From CBDCVY01 sp965223245 (lineage in GTDB: Bacteria; Nitrospinota; Nitrospinia; Nitrospinales; Nitrospinaceae), in the NCBI GenBank assembly GCA_965223245.1, contig CBDCVY010000013.1, positions 2,542,001 through 2,606,000 on the forward strand: DNA of 64,000 nucleotides, written 5' to 3'. The notes below the pieces were generated by a model that saw nothing but the letters and a program-made list of their open reading frames with translations, ran no database searches and was not told the DNA's origin. Every line of letters starts with the position of its first letter. Position 1 is the first letter of the stretch. Made by a program: the position numbers and the translations under genes. Positions 52,120-61,045 of the stretch are shown here, piece after piece.

Positions 52120-52746
52120 CTACGGGGACGGATTTAGTTTCGAATTGTGGAAGGCATTGATGAGCGCATTGTAGTTCTCCCGAGTGTTTGCATTTATGTT
52201 CACACTCATCATCCGGTTGCTCGCCTCACCGAAAAAATACGATTGGTATAAAATAACCGATTCCTTTTTCGGAGTTTGATAAAGGATAAATTCGAAAACT
52301 TCAAAGTTCACCGATCCAATTTGTTTTTGATAACTTTTCTTATCAAAGGTGATTCCCTTGTGGGTGAACGTCCGGGAAATCATGTCTTCGTTGGTCTTGG
52401 TGAAATTCTTAAGAGCGCCTTCTTTTTCAAGATCAAAATCCTGAACCGTCGAAACAAACTGATTCAGTGTATCCTTTTTGAAAATGAGGAGAATTTCATA
52501 AGGCAACACTTTGACATTACCCTCATGCGCATCTTCCATGTCTTTCTTCCCCGCATCGATCAATTTTTTAATGTCCTCGGTTTTACTCACTTGCCAACCT
52601 TGAGGAATCGTCATCTCCCAACCCAGCTTTTCATGGGAATACACATTGTCGGCCAAAGTGGTCTCACTCGCCAGTGTGGATGCCGGGGTAATGAATAGCA
52701 ATACAAGCAGGACAAATAAAGTGAAAGATTTTTTAATGGATGTCAT
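52120..52746 (-). CDS. Secreted protein, paralogue 1 of a tandem pair
   Basis: 208 residues. Signal peptide: MTSIKKSFTLFVLLVLLFITPASTLA. The mature domain begins NVYSHEKLGWEMTIPQGWQV and has YEILLIFKKDTLNQFVSTVQ, SRTFTHKGITFDKK, FEVFEFILYQTPKKESVILY and a closing NANTRENYNALINAFHNSKL. The first motif (a YxxxxLGWxxxIPxGW signature) is typical of PsbP/Mog1-like folds that follow a signal peptide. Its neighbour at 52985 is about as long and shares all of these motifs, so the two arose by duplication. Function is unknown. Confidence 0.85.
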   Translation of the reverse strand: MTSIKKSFTLFVLLVLLFITPASTLASETTLADNVYSHEKLGWEMTIPQGWQVSKTEDIKKLIDAGKKDMEDAHEGNVKVLPYEILLIFKKDTLNQFVSTVQDFDLEKEGALKNFTKTNEDMISRTFTHKGITFDKKSYQKQIGSVNFEVFEFILYQTPKKESVILYQSYFFGEASNRMMSVNINANTRENYNALINAFHNSKLNPSP

Positions 52747-52984
52747 GGGGGAGGTCTCCTTTAATTCAAGGGGCTTTCTTAAAGTTTCGAGTTGGGCAGC
52801 GCTCAGCGCACAGAGCCTGTAATTTGATTAACGATATCACATAAAAAAAGAGTAACGCAATCGAAAGAATTTTTCACCATTAAAAACAGGAGGGTTCATT
52901 GATTCCATTTGTATAGAAAGAATGCCACCTCATTGCGCTGGGCCTTCGGATGCCATTCAGCCAGTTGCAAATCGTTTTTTTTAA

Positions 52985-53608
52985 TTAGCGGGGCGGATTC
53001 AACCGGGAGTTGTAGAAAGCCTTGAGAAGTTCATTATAGTTCGCCCGGGTTTTTGCGTTGGCGTTCACCACCATCAACTGATCTCCAATTTGCCCAAACA
53101 ATAAAGATTGATACAAAAGTACCTTTTCTTTTTTTGCGGATTCATAAAGAATGAACTCAAAAGCCGAAAACTCGACTTCTCCAATGGTTTTTTCAAAACT
53201 TCTCTTATCAAAATTATATTTTTTATGAGCAAAAGTCTTTGCCATTATATTTTGATTTTGTTTGGCATACTCTTTATGCGACCCTACGCTTTCGGTATCG
53301 ATCTTCTGGAGAGTGGTAACAAATTGATTGAGCAAATCCTTTTTGAAATTAAGAATAACTTCATAAGGTGGAAATTCCACTTTTTGTTGGTGAGCGGCTT
53401 CAATATCTTTTTTCCCACTTTCAGCAAAGCTTTTGATATCTTCAGATTGAGTCACCCTCCATCCCTGAGGAATAGTTATCTGCCATCCAATTCTTTCATT
53501 AGTATAAACGTTATTCTCAAGCCCTGTTTCTTTCGCCATCGCGGAAAGAGGTAGAAAAAACAGAACTATCAAGAACCCTAAAATAAACTGCTTTTTAATC
53601 GATGGCAT
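52985..53608 (-). CDS. Secreted protein, paralogue 2 of a tandem pair
   Basis: 207 residues from ATG 53608 (GGAGAACCCTTCT upstream; the longer frame adds ten residues before the signal). Signal peptide MPSIKKQFILGFLIVLFFLPLSAMA. It matches the neighbouring paralogue throughout: NVYTNERIGWQITIPQGWRV, YEVILNFKKDLLNQFVTTLQ, AKTFAHKKYNFDKR, NANAKTRANYNELLKAFYNS. Its start overlaps the end of the small CxxC gene upstream by 14 bases, so they are co-transcribed. Likely a PsbP/Mog1-like fold in the periplasm. Confidence 0.85.
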   Translation of the reverse strand: MPSIKKQFILGFLIVLFFLPLSAMAKETGLENNVYTNERIGWQITIPQGWRVTQSEDIKSFAESGKKDIEAAHQQKVEFPPYEVILNFKKDLLNQFVTTLQKIDTESVGSHKEYAKQNQNIMAKTFAHKKYNFDKRSFEKTIGEVEFSAFEFILYESAKKEKVLLYQSLLFGQIGDQLMVVNANAKTRANYNELLKAFYNSRLNPPR

Positions 53609-53798
53609 AGAAGGGTTCTCCTTTGATCCAGGGATCATGTTTTCCTAAATAATCAGGTACGGTGTGGCTCATGCGCCGGCGGTGATCGGAAAATTTTTCG
53701 CCCTCTTGGGATTGAGTGGCAAAACCGTTTGCTTTCCAGGGTTTGCACATCAAACAACCCGCTCGCTGGTTTTTAGATTTTTTACGTTTATGGTGCAT
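53595..53798 (-). CDS. Small basic protein with CLMC motif
   Basis: 67 residues: MHHKRKKSKNQRAGCLMCKP then WKANGFATQ, a basic head with a single CxxC that I recall as common in short conserved proteins of unknown function. The acidic second half (HDPWIKGEPFYAID) overlaps the start of the next gene by 14 bases. Overlap and the recurring AGCLxCKP motif are the arguments for a real gene. A role in RNA or metal binding can only be guessed. Confidence 0.6.
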   Translation of the reverse strand: MHHKRKKSKNQRAGCLMCKPWKANGFATQSQEGEKFSDHRRRMSHTVPDYLGKHDPWIKGEPFYAID

Positions 53799-54184
53799 GG
53801 GTCACAATCCCTGGAAAAGTCAGTACGTTTTAAGCTGCAAAAAGATTATCGCAAATTCGCATTTTTTTCATCTTTTATAGATAGAATGGTTTTTTCGCCG
53901 GAAATTGAATAATCTGATTTTCCATCTGTTTTTCCGTTTCTAAGATTCCCTATATATATGGAAGCAACTCGTTATTAAAATACGGAATTATCCCAAAAAT
54001 CAACAAAACTCACCTCTCTAAGTGTTAGAAAAGGAGGTTTTAGACAAAACATACACAAATTCCCCCAACCTTCAAGGGTTTATCTGACAAAAAACTCAGC
54101 AAATTTTTGCAAACTCGAACCAATTCCGTTGCAAAGATACCCTTAAATAATGATAAAATGTGCCAAATTATTGTTGAGGTTCTA
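53799..54184. other. Leader of the hybrid kinase gene
   Basis: AT-rich, with one TATATA-family copy (TTCCCTATATATATGGAAGC near 53948, followed by AACTCGTTATT). In-frame upstream starts of the kinase at 54107 (TTG) and 54158 lack a good Shine-Dalgarno. No other gene is seen. Confidence 0.45.
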
Positions 54185-56437
54185 ATGTCCAGCTACAAAG
54201 TTGATCAGGAATTTGAAAAGTCCAAGCTCAGACAAACTGAGGAAATGCTTTATGGGCAGCATGAAATCCTTGAAATGCTGGCCGTGGGAATTCCACTGGA
54301 CGATTGCTTAAAAACCTTAATCTTGAACATGGAGTCCCAGGTGGAAGGAATTGTAGGAGCCGTGTTTAAGTTGGACGAAACCCGCAAATACTTTAACACC
54401 CTGGCCGCTCCCAGCTTACCCAAAGAAGTTCGTCTCGCCTTCGACGGTTTTGAAGTGGATGAAAAAATCGGCTCCTGTGGCCCGGCAGTAATATTGAATA
54501 AGGCCGTGGTCGTTGAAAATATTCAAACCGATCCGAAATGGGAAGGTTATAGAGATTTCGCCGAAGCCAATGAGTTTAGGGGATGCTGGTCCACTCCAAT
54601 CAGAGATGTTAAAGGACAACCCATAGGAACTTTATGTTGTTTCTTTAACCAACCGCGCAAACCTTACGAAGAAGAAATTGATATTGTCAATATTGCGACC
54701 TATCTGGCCGGCATTGCCATTCAAATGAAAGAATTGGAAACGGTCAAAAGTAAAGCGGAAGAACAAAACCGCAAAAGTCTGGAACAAATGCGTTCCATTA
54801 TGGAGGGCACTTCCGCTCATACAGGAGAAGATTTTTTTAAGTCTCTGGTTTATCAATTAGCCGTTTCTTTGAATGTAAAATATACCCTTGTGACTCAGAA
54901 CAAAGGAAAGATGAACAAAGCAATAGCTTTCTGGAAAGAGGATCAGTTCGCCTCCAATCTGGAATACGATACTTCCGATTGTCCTTGCGGCGCTGTGATT
55001 CAACAAAAGACCGCCCAGGTCATCGCTTCAAATTTTCTAAAGTTATATCCTAAAATGACATTATTGAAAGAACTGGGAGTGGAAAGTTATTTGGGAATTC
55101 CTTTAGTCAATTCTACCGGAGACGTCATGGGCAATTTAATTGTCATGGATACGAAACCTTTGGTCGACCCTTCGCAGGCGCAAATGATCATGACCATTTT
55201 TGCGTCCCGCGCCGAAGCCGAAATCATTCGCATCCAAATTGAAGAAGCCTTGGTTAACGGCAAACAAAAATTGGAAAAAGCGAATTTAGCAAAATCAGAA
55301 TTTTTAGCGCGAATGAGTCACGAGTTAAGAACCCCGATGAATTCTATCCTCGGGTTTTCACAAATGCTTCAGATCAATGCGAACAGCAAATTAAGTCCCA
55401 TCGAGGTGGAAAATATTAGAAAAATCAATAAAGCGGGCCAACACCTCTTGTCACTGATAAATGACATTTTGGACTTAAACCAAATCGAAGCAGACAAACT
55501 GCCGGTCGCGTCTAAATCCATCCAACTGCATAAACTGGTTCATGACGCCATCGACCTTATGCAGCCGGTGGCCGAAGACCACAAAGTCGAACTGGTGTGC
55601 GAAGGCAGTTCCGTGGACAGTGATAATGTTTTTGTGCTGGCGGATCCCTTACGTTTAAAACAGGTTTTATTAAACCTGATTTCTAACGGAATCAAGTTCA
55701 GCCCTGCAGGAAGCTCGGTGAACGTTTCCTTTGGTAGAACCGAAAATAAAAAAGTCTATATTCATGTAAAAGATTTTGGAAAAGGAATTCCCCAGGAATT
55801 TAAAGAAAAATTATTCGATCCGTTTGAACGGTTTAGTGATGACACGCCTACTACCGAAGGAACCGGCATTGGGTTGACCATTACCAAAAAGTTATTGGGC
55901 TTAATGAACGGGGACATTGATTTTGAAAGTGAGCTGAATCAGGGAACAACCTTCCGCGTACTTCTTCCCGAAGGGGAAAGCTATCGGGAAGAAGTGGCTA
56001 CTGAAACCGAATCTCAACCACTTCCTGAAAGAGACAAAGCCAAAGCACTCATACTTTACATTGAAGATAATGTGACCAACTTAAGTTTAATGGAAAGTAT
56101 TTTTTCTTACAGAAAAAATGTTCATTTGATAACGGCCAGTGAGGCGTTGAAAGGGTTGGAATTGGCTCAAGAACACCAACCGGATTTAATCCTGTTAGAT
56201 ATCAATTTACCCGGCATGGACGGAATTTCAGCGATGCGGGAATTGCAAAAATTTGAAAAGACGAAGCACATCCCTGTCATTGCCGTAAGCGCCAATGCCA
56301 ATCAAGCCGATATTGATCGAACCCTAAGCGAAGGGTTCCAAACCTATATTGCCAAACCGTTTGAAGTGCAATCATTTCTCGAAATCATCGACAAAACCCT
56401 CGAAAACCCCAACCCCTCCCAAAAAGCCATTGCTTAG
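54185..56437 (+). CDS. Hybrid sensor histidine kinase (GAF-GAF-HisKA-HATPase-REC)
   Basis: 750 residues from ATG 54185 (GAGGT upstream), a soluble sensor kinase. The first GAF domain spans about 35-195 (FRGCWSTPIRDVKGQPIGTL), the second about 220-350 (ESYLGIPLVNSTGDVMGNLI). The dimerisation domain carries the phospho-His (about H379) in FLARMSHELRTPMNS. The ATPase domain has VLLNLISNGIKFSP (N box), VKDFGKGIPQEF (G1) and EGTGIGLTITKKL (G2). A C-terminal receiver has the acceptor Asp (about D672) in LILLDINLPGMDG and the Lys in YIAKPFE. No membrane helix. The ligand of the GAF domains is unknown. It could signal to the lone receiver at 14583, but nothing here shows that. Confidence 0.93.
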   Translation: MSSYKVDQEFEKSKLRQTEEMLYGQHEILEMLAVGIPLDDCLKTLILNMESQVEGIVGAVFKLDETRKYFNTLAAPSLPKEVRLAFDGFEVDEKIGSCGPAVILNKAVVVENIQTDPKWEGYRDFAEANEFRGCWSTPIRDVKGQPIGTLCCFFNQPRKPYEEEIDIVNIATYLAGIAIQMKELETVKSKAEEQNRKSLEQMRSIMEGTSAHTGEDFFKSLVYQLAVSLNVKYTLVTQNKGKMNKAIAFWKEDQFASNLEYDTSDCPCGAVIQQKTAQVIASNFLKLYPKMTLLKELGVESYLGIPLVNSTGDVMGNLIVMDTKPLVDPSQAQMIMTIFASRAEAEIIRIQIEEALVNGKQKLEKANLAKSEFLARMSHELRTPMNSILGFSQMLQINANSKLSPIEVENIRKINKAGQHLLSLINDILDLNQIEADKLPVASKSIQLHKLVHDAIDLMQPVAEDHKVELVCEGSSVDSDNVFVLADPLRLKQVLLNLISNGIKFSPAGSSVNVSFGRTENKKVYIHVKDFGKGIPQEFKEKLFDPFERFSDDTPTTEGTGIGLTITKKLLGLMNGDIDFESELNQGTTFRVLLPEGESYREEVATETESQPLPERDKAKALILYIEDNVTNLSLMESIFSYRKNVHLITASEALKGLELAQEHQPDLILLDINLPGMDGISAMRELQKFEKTKHIPVIAVSANANQADIDRTLSEGFQTYIAKPFEVQSFLEIIDKTLENPNPSQKAIA

Positions 56438-56482
56438 TGAAGGGGGCATTCCTTCCGTTTCGCCACAATTCACCCGATTAAA

Positions 56483-57179
56483 TCAGGCAGTTTCATGTTT
56501 TTCTTCCACCCGATTTTCAGTGAGAAATTTATTGGAAAGAGAAAGCGCGACGATGGTTACATCCAAGAGTATATAGTTCAGAATATTCAGAAATACTATT
56601 CCGACAGTATTTAAGGTTCCACTAAATAGAATCAATTTCAAAACTGTTGGTAAAAGAAGCCATATCCCGACTACAATAAATAAACGCCATCCGTTATTCC
56701 TGGAAAGGTTCCAAGACCATCCCATACTATGTTTTCATCAACAGCCGTAGAAGGATACAATAAACTAAAGCGAGAAAACAAATACATGGTGGGTAAATAA
56801 GCCGATATCCAAAAAAGCCCCATCTTACTCCAATTAAGCGATTCATTCTCATCACTAATTAAAGACATGTCGAAACCCGAAAAAGTCTGAATCAATAAAA
56901 CTAATAAAAACACTAATGATGCTGAAAAGGGTATAGCGATTAGCCAACCTAAAAATTTCAATTCTCTTTTCCCCCAACCCAACATTCCATATTTAGGAAC
57001 TGCCTCCTCATCCAAAAAAACTAAATGGAATAATTTCAATATGATTCAATAACCACTAAAGCCAACAAAGGAACCATTAACGCCTGGCTAAATCGCGCGC
57101 GCCTCTTCCAAATAATCTGAAAGACATCACAAATTGTTTTAAATACAGGTTGCTTAGGGCTACCTATTTGTTTTGACAC
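56483..57179 (-). pseudogene. Broken membrane-protein gene (at least two frameshifts)
   Basis: Three overlapping or adjacent reverse frames read together as one protein. The first (57179-57046, GTG start) gives VFKTICDVFQIIWKRRARFS then QALMVPLLALVVIESY, and stops. The second (57039-56671) continues LKLFHLVFLDEEAVPKYGML, then GWGKRELKFLGWLIAI and RFSLLYPSTAVDEN, and loses frame. The third (to 56483) gives MGWSWNLSRNNGWRLFIVVG and two more hydrophobic segments. The combined RLSxxxPxTAVD...WSWxLSRxNGWRL order is what I recall from an uncharacterised family of inner-membrane proteins. The start of the second segment lacks part of the usual sequence. It is decayed, or affected by several sequencing indels. 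Confidence 0.65.
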
Positions 57180-57307
57180 AATTATTGATCCCAAGTTTCC
57201 AAATATTCTTGATGACTGTGCATACTAAATGCTCTTGTGTCAAAATTATTTAAAATGGCTTTTGAGATTTAAAATCAAATTCAATTGGAATATTGGCCTG
57301 CAGGCTT

Positions 57308-58475
57308 CTATGGAGCAAGCGGCTCCGCCCCCTTGCTTAAAATATCTAAATATTCTCGATAAATAAAAATCTTATGCCGTTCCTTTCCAGTAATTTCTCT
57401 AATGATTCCTAATTTTTCCAATGTTGAAAGTGAGCGTAACACCGTTGGCAGTGACACATCACAAGCCTCTTTAATGGTCGTCGTTTTCAATATCGGATGC
57501 TTTTGAAAATAGTTGTGTATATTGAGCACCACTGCTGTGGATTTTTTGGAAGTTTTAATTTTTTCTCTATCTTCAGAAAATAATTTGATGATGTCCTTGG
57601 CGGTTTCCGTCGCTTGGTTTGCTGTCTCAATGACACCTTTTAAAAAAAAAGGTCACCCATTCTTCCCACGTTCCTTTTTCCCTTACCGATTGTAAATGGT
57701 CATAGTATTCCTGTCGATGAATTTTAAAATATAAGCTCAAATACAACAGAGGTTCTTTTAAAATTCCTTCCACACAAAGAATAAATGTAATTAACAAACG
57801 CCCCAGGCGACCATTCCCATCTAAAAAAGGATGAATCGTTTCAAATTGGACATGAGCTAAAGCCACTTTGATTAAAGCAGGAAGTTTCGCTTCACTATTA
57901 TGAAGAAAATTTTCAAACTTTCCTAAACAGTCCATTAAATATTCCGGCGGCGGTGGAACAAAAATAGCGTTCCCCGGCCGAGTGCCTCCCACCCAGTTTT
58001 GAGACGTTCGAAATTCTCCGGGCGATTGATGACAGCCTCTTCCCTTTAACATCAATTTCCCATGGATTTCTTTTATAAGACGCAACGATAATGGAAGTTT
58101 CTTTAGCGCTTCCAATCCATAGTTCATGGCCGCTGTATAGTTTGAAACTTCCACCACATCATCCATGGGAGCGCCGGGGGCTTTTTTACTTTCATATAAA
58201 AGTAAATCGGATAAGGAGGACTGCGTTCCTTCAATTTGCGATGACAAGACCGCTTCTTTCCGAACGTACATATATATAAATAGTGCAGGATCCGGCAAAA
58301 CCTGACTCATCCCATCCAATCGACCCAGCGCAATATTGGCCTGGTCCAAAAGCGGATAAAGATCCATCAAATTCACTGGCGGGTTCGGGGGTAAATCTTT
58401 GGGAATATGGGCCTTATAGTTTTCACCGCCTATAGAGTAATGAAGAAAACGGCCGATTCGCTTTGCTTTATCCAC
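57308..58475 (-). pseudogene. Fic/DOC-family protein with frameshift at a T9 tract
   Basis: A Fic AMPylase-type protein with C-terminal winged helix, split by a frameshift. The 5' part (282 residues) has the catalytic loop HPFLDGNGRLGR and an N-terminal inhibitory helix SSQIEGTQSSL, of the (S/T)xxxE(G/N) class that self-inhibits. It breaks after WVTFFFKRCH. Removing one base from the run of nine T (A9 on the + strand, 57642-57650) joins it to FLKGVIETANQATETAKDII and to a helix-turn-helix ending (NYFQKHPILKTTTIKEACDV, then LEKLGIIREITGKERHKIFI). The full length would be about 388 residues, the usual size. It might be functional through slippage, inactive, or correct with a sequencing error. 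Confidence 0.8.
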
Positions 58476-59138
58476 AATGAACCATTAACTAATAAAAATA
58501 GAGGTTTATATTAGTTAAATAACTTAACATACATATCTGTTAGTTACAATGAATAACTAACATTTTCAATCAGTTTTGTTAGATATTTGCGGATTGCTCA
58601 ATTTTAGCCTAATTGAGTGGAATTTCTTGAATTAAGTAATAGTTCAAATCTTGTTTTACAAACACATGATAAAATCGCATCACCAATCAATCCATACCAA
58701 TTCCTACAATCACCATTTGACTTCATTCATTTAAAAAGCATTTCCTAAACTAAATCTACCTTCAATTTCCTCCTTGGGATCCCCTTATATATAATGAACA
58801 AACTCGTGATTTTTTGGGGCCGCCCTGAGGCTCTTCCCTACCCCCAACACTTCGCTTTATCGGTTTTCTTATAAATTGCATGGGCAAAGCAATTGAAAAC
58901 CCTCCCCTTAAAATTCCTTGAAAGATTTTATTCAAAACTTTCATTAATACGTGTTAAAATTTGCCCATCCGTGCAAAATGAAAAGCATTCATTTCTCCCC
59001 TCTTAGTAGCTAAAATGAACGTTCTTTCAAATAGTTATACAAATAGCTCGGATTTTATACTATGGTTAGGTTTCTTTAAGTACACACCCCACCGTGAAAT
59101 GAAATCTCAAATCGCAATAATATCTCATGGAGGGAAAG
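58476..59138. other. AT-rich spacer
   Basis: 663 bases upstream of the di-haem oxidoreductase gene. It holds a TATATA-family copy (CCCCTTATATATAATG near 58785, followed by AACAAACTCGTGATT). No MITE-like copy and no convincing ORF are seen. Confidence 0.45.
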
Positions 59139-60683
59139 ATGAAGATCAAGGTTCAAACAGTTTTACTCAGTGGTTTGTGGTTGCTGGCACTGGTTTCCAT
59201 GGCCCAGGCGCAGTTGACTGACATCATCAACACGCCGAACACCGCCAACGAAGGAATTAAAAAATCCTACAGTGAACAAATTGGAGTGGGACGTGGCGAT
59301 CCCAACGTTATGGAAAACTCCTCTGCGTGTCTCATCACGCACGATCCGTTCCGCGCCATTGCGCGTGGGCGCCAATTATTCCAAAGAAAGTTTAACGTCG
59401 CACAAGGTTTCGGACCGCTCACAAATGACGGAGTCGGAGATATCGAAGCCGACGGCTCTCATGGAGCCGGGTTGGTCGACAGTTGCGCCGGATGCCACGG
59501 ACGCCCCAGAGGCTCCGCCGGGTTTGGTGGTAACGTGTTCACCCGACCCGACAGTCGTGACGCACCGCACTTATTCGGGCTGGGTTTAGTCGAGCAAATC
59601 GCTGACGAAATCACCGCCGATCTGCGCAATATTCGAAGAGCCGCACTTGCCCGGGCAGCTAGCGAGGGGAATCCCGTAAGAGAAAGACTGCGCTCCAAAG
59701 GCACACGCTATGGTCACCTGACCGCGTTTCCTGATGGAACCGTCGACATTTCAGAAGTGAACGGCGTCAATCCCGACTTACGAGTCCGTCCGTTTTTCGC
59801 CGAAGGGTCCACCATTTCCATTCGCGAGTTTGTTGTAGGGGCGTTGAATGCAGAAATGGGTATGGAATCTTTTGATCCGGATCTTGTCAATGCGCAAACC
59901 GGGCAAGTGGTCACTCCATCCGGCATGGTACTCGATGGCACAACCGACAGTATTGAAAAAACTGTCGCCACATCAGAAACCGATGACCCTGATGGTGACG
60001 GCACCTTACACGAAGTGCCGGTAGCCGCAGTCGATTACCTGGAATTTTATCTGCTCAACTATTTTAAACCGGGTACCTATAAACAAAATTCCAAAACTGA
60101 AGCCGGTCGTCGACTGTTCCGGGAAATGCGCTGCACCCAGTGCCACACTCCAAACATGGTCGTTAGGAAGGATCGACGCGTCGCAGATGTCGAAACTCAA
60201 TATGATGCAGCCAACGGCAATCCGTTCAGTGGACTGTTTGCAACCGCCGAAGCGCTGACCGAAGACCGGTTTGTGGTTCGCGGAATTTACGCCGACTTCA
60301 AACGCCACGATCTGGGCCCAAATTTTTGGGAACGAAATTTTGACGGCACCCTGCAGAAAGAGTTCATGACCGAGCCGCTTTGGGGCGTGGGGTCGACACC
60401 ACCTTACGGTCATGATGGAAGAAGTCAAAACCTGCGCGAAGTGATCCTGCGTCACGGCGGCGAAGCGAAGAACTCTCGCAACCGCTATGCCAAATCAGGA
60501 ACCACCAACCAGGATCTGATCATCCATTTCTTGAACTCGCTGGTATTGTTTGGGCCGCCGGACACCCCTTCGAACTTGAACCCGAAGGCTCCGTCGACCC
60601 CGGACTATCCACAATTCGGCCACGGCAGTATTGAACTGAGTGTACTGTTCACCGATGCGTGCCAGGTCACCGGAGCGGAATAA
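59139..60683 (+). CDS. Di-haem oxidoreductase/cytochrome c peroxidase-like protein
   Basis: 514 residues. ATG 59139 follows GGAGGGAAAG. Signal peptide: MKIKVQTVLLSGLWLLALVSMAQAQ. Two c-type haem sites are present: CAGCH (about residue 112) and CTQCH (about 333), and the distance between them fits the di-haem oxidoreductase (DHOR) family related to cytochrome c peroxidases. Other landmarks are GHLTAFPDGTVDISEVNGVN, PDGDGTLHEVPVAAVDYLEF and LWGVGSTPPYGHDGRSQNLR then EVILRHGGEA, the last being family-typical. It would act in the periplasm, moving electrons to peroxide or another acceptor. Monocistronic; a strong terminator follows. Confidence 0.92.
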   Translation: MKIKVQTVLLSGLWLLALVSMAQAQLTDIINTPNTANEGIKKSYSEQIGVGRGDPNVMENSSACLITHDPFRAIARGRQLFQRKFNVAQGFGPLTNDGVGDIEADGSHGAGLVDSCAGCHGRPRGSAGFGGNVFTRPDSRDAPHLFGLGLVEQIADEITADLRNIRRAALARAASEGNPVRERLRSKGTRYGHLTAFPDGTVDISEVNGVNPDLRVRPFFAEGSTISIREFVVGALNAEMGMESFDPDLVNAQTGQVVTPSGMVLDGTTDSIEKTVATSETDDPDGDGTLHEVPVAAVDYLEFYLLNYFKPGTYKQNSKTEAGRRLFREMRCTQCHTPNMVVRKDRRVADVETQYDAANGNPFSGLFATAEALTEDRFVVRGIYADFKRHDLGPNFWERNFDGTLQKEFMTEPLWGVGSTPPYGHDGRSQNLREVILRHGGEAKNSRNRYAKSGTTNQDLIIHFLNSLVLFGPPDTPSNLNPKAPSTPDYPQFGHGSIELSVLFTDACQVTGAE

Positions 60684-60714
60684 GCAACACCCGTTTCGCT
60701 AAATTGTGTTACCC

Positions 60715-60746
60715 AACCCGGGAGCCGCACGGCCCCCGGGTTTTTT
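60715..60746 (+). terminator. Rho-independent terminator
   Basis: AACCCGGG pairs with CCCGGGTT around GC-rich loop bases, followed by TTTTTT, about 30 bases after the di-haem oxidoreductase. Confidence 0.92.
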
Positions 60747-60947
60747 ATTGATAATAATCAACGACTTATGCAAATCTGCCAAAGAAGAGGATTGAGCCAC
60801 TTCCAACATGGAGCAGGAACTTAAATAAAAACAACACTTTAACTAAACCACACCCCTCCCAATACTATTTTGATCAAAAACTGCTGATTGTTTATCAACC
60901 TTCATTTAGTTTTAAATCAAAATATTCAATTACTTAAAAAACAGTGC

Positions 60948-60976
60948 TTGACAAATACGGGAAACCAAAGTAGTTT
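60948..60976 (+). promoter_or_regulatory. Likely promoter of the giant secreted-protein gene
   Basis: TTGACA at 60948-60953 and TAGTTT after 17 bases, with an A-rich spacer ending CCAAAG. It resembles the DNRLRE promoters. The 60747-61045 spacer shows no other gene. Confidence 0.45.
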
Positions 60977-61045
60977 GGCATTCCAAATCTTTATGTTCTC
61001 AATCCTAACTAGTTGTTTGGACTTCACATTATCCGGGAGGGTGTT

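Noticed and set aside
57181..57270. Short reverse frame ending EYLETWDQ upstream of the broken membrane gene
   Set aside because: About 25 codons between stops with no ribosome binding site; may be a remnant but cannot be supported.
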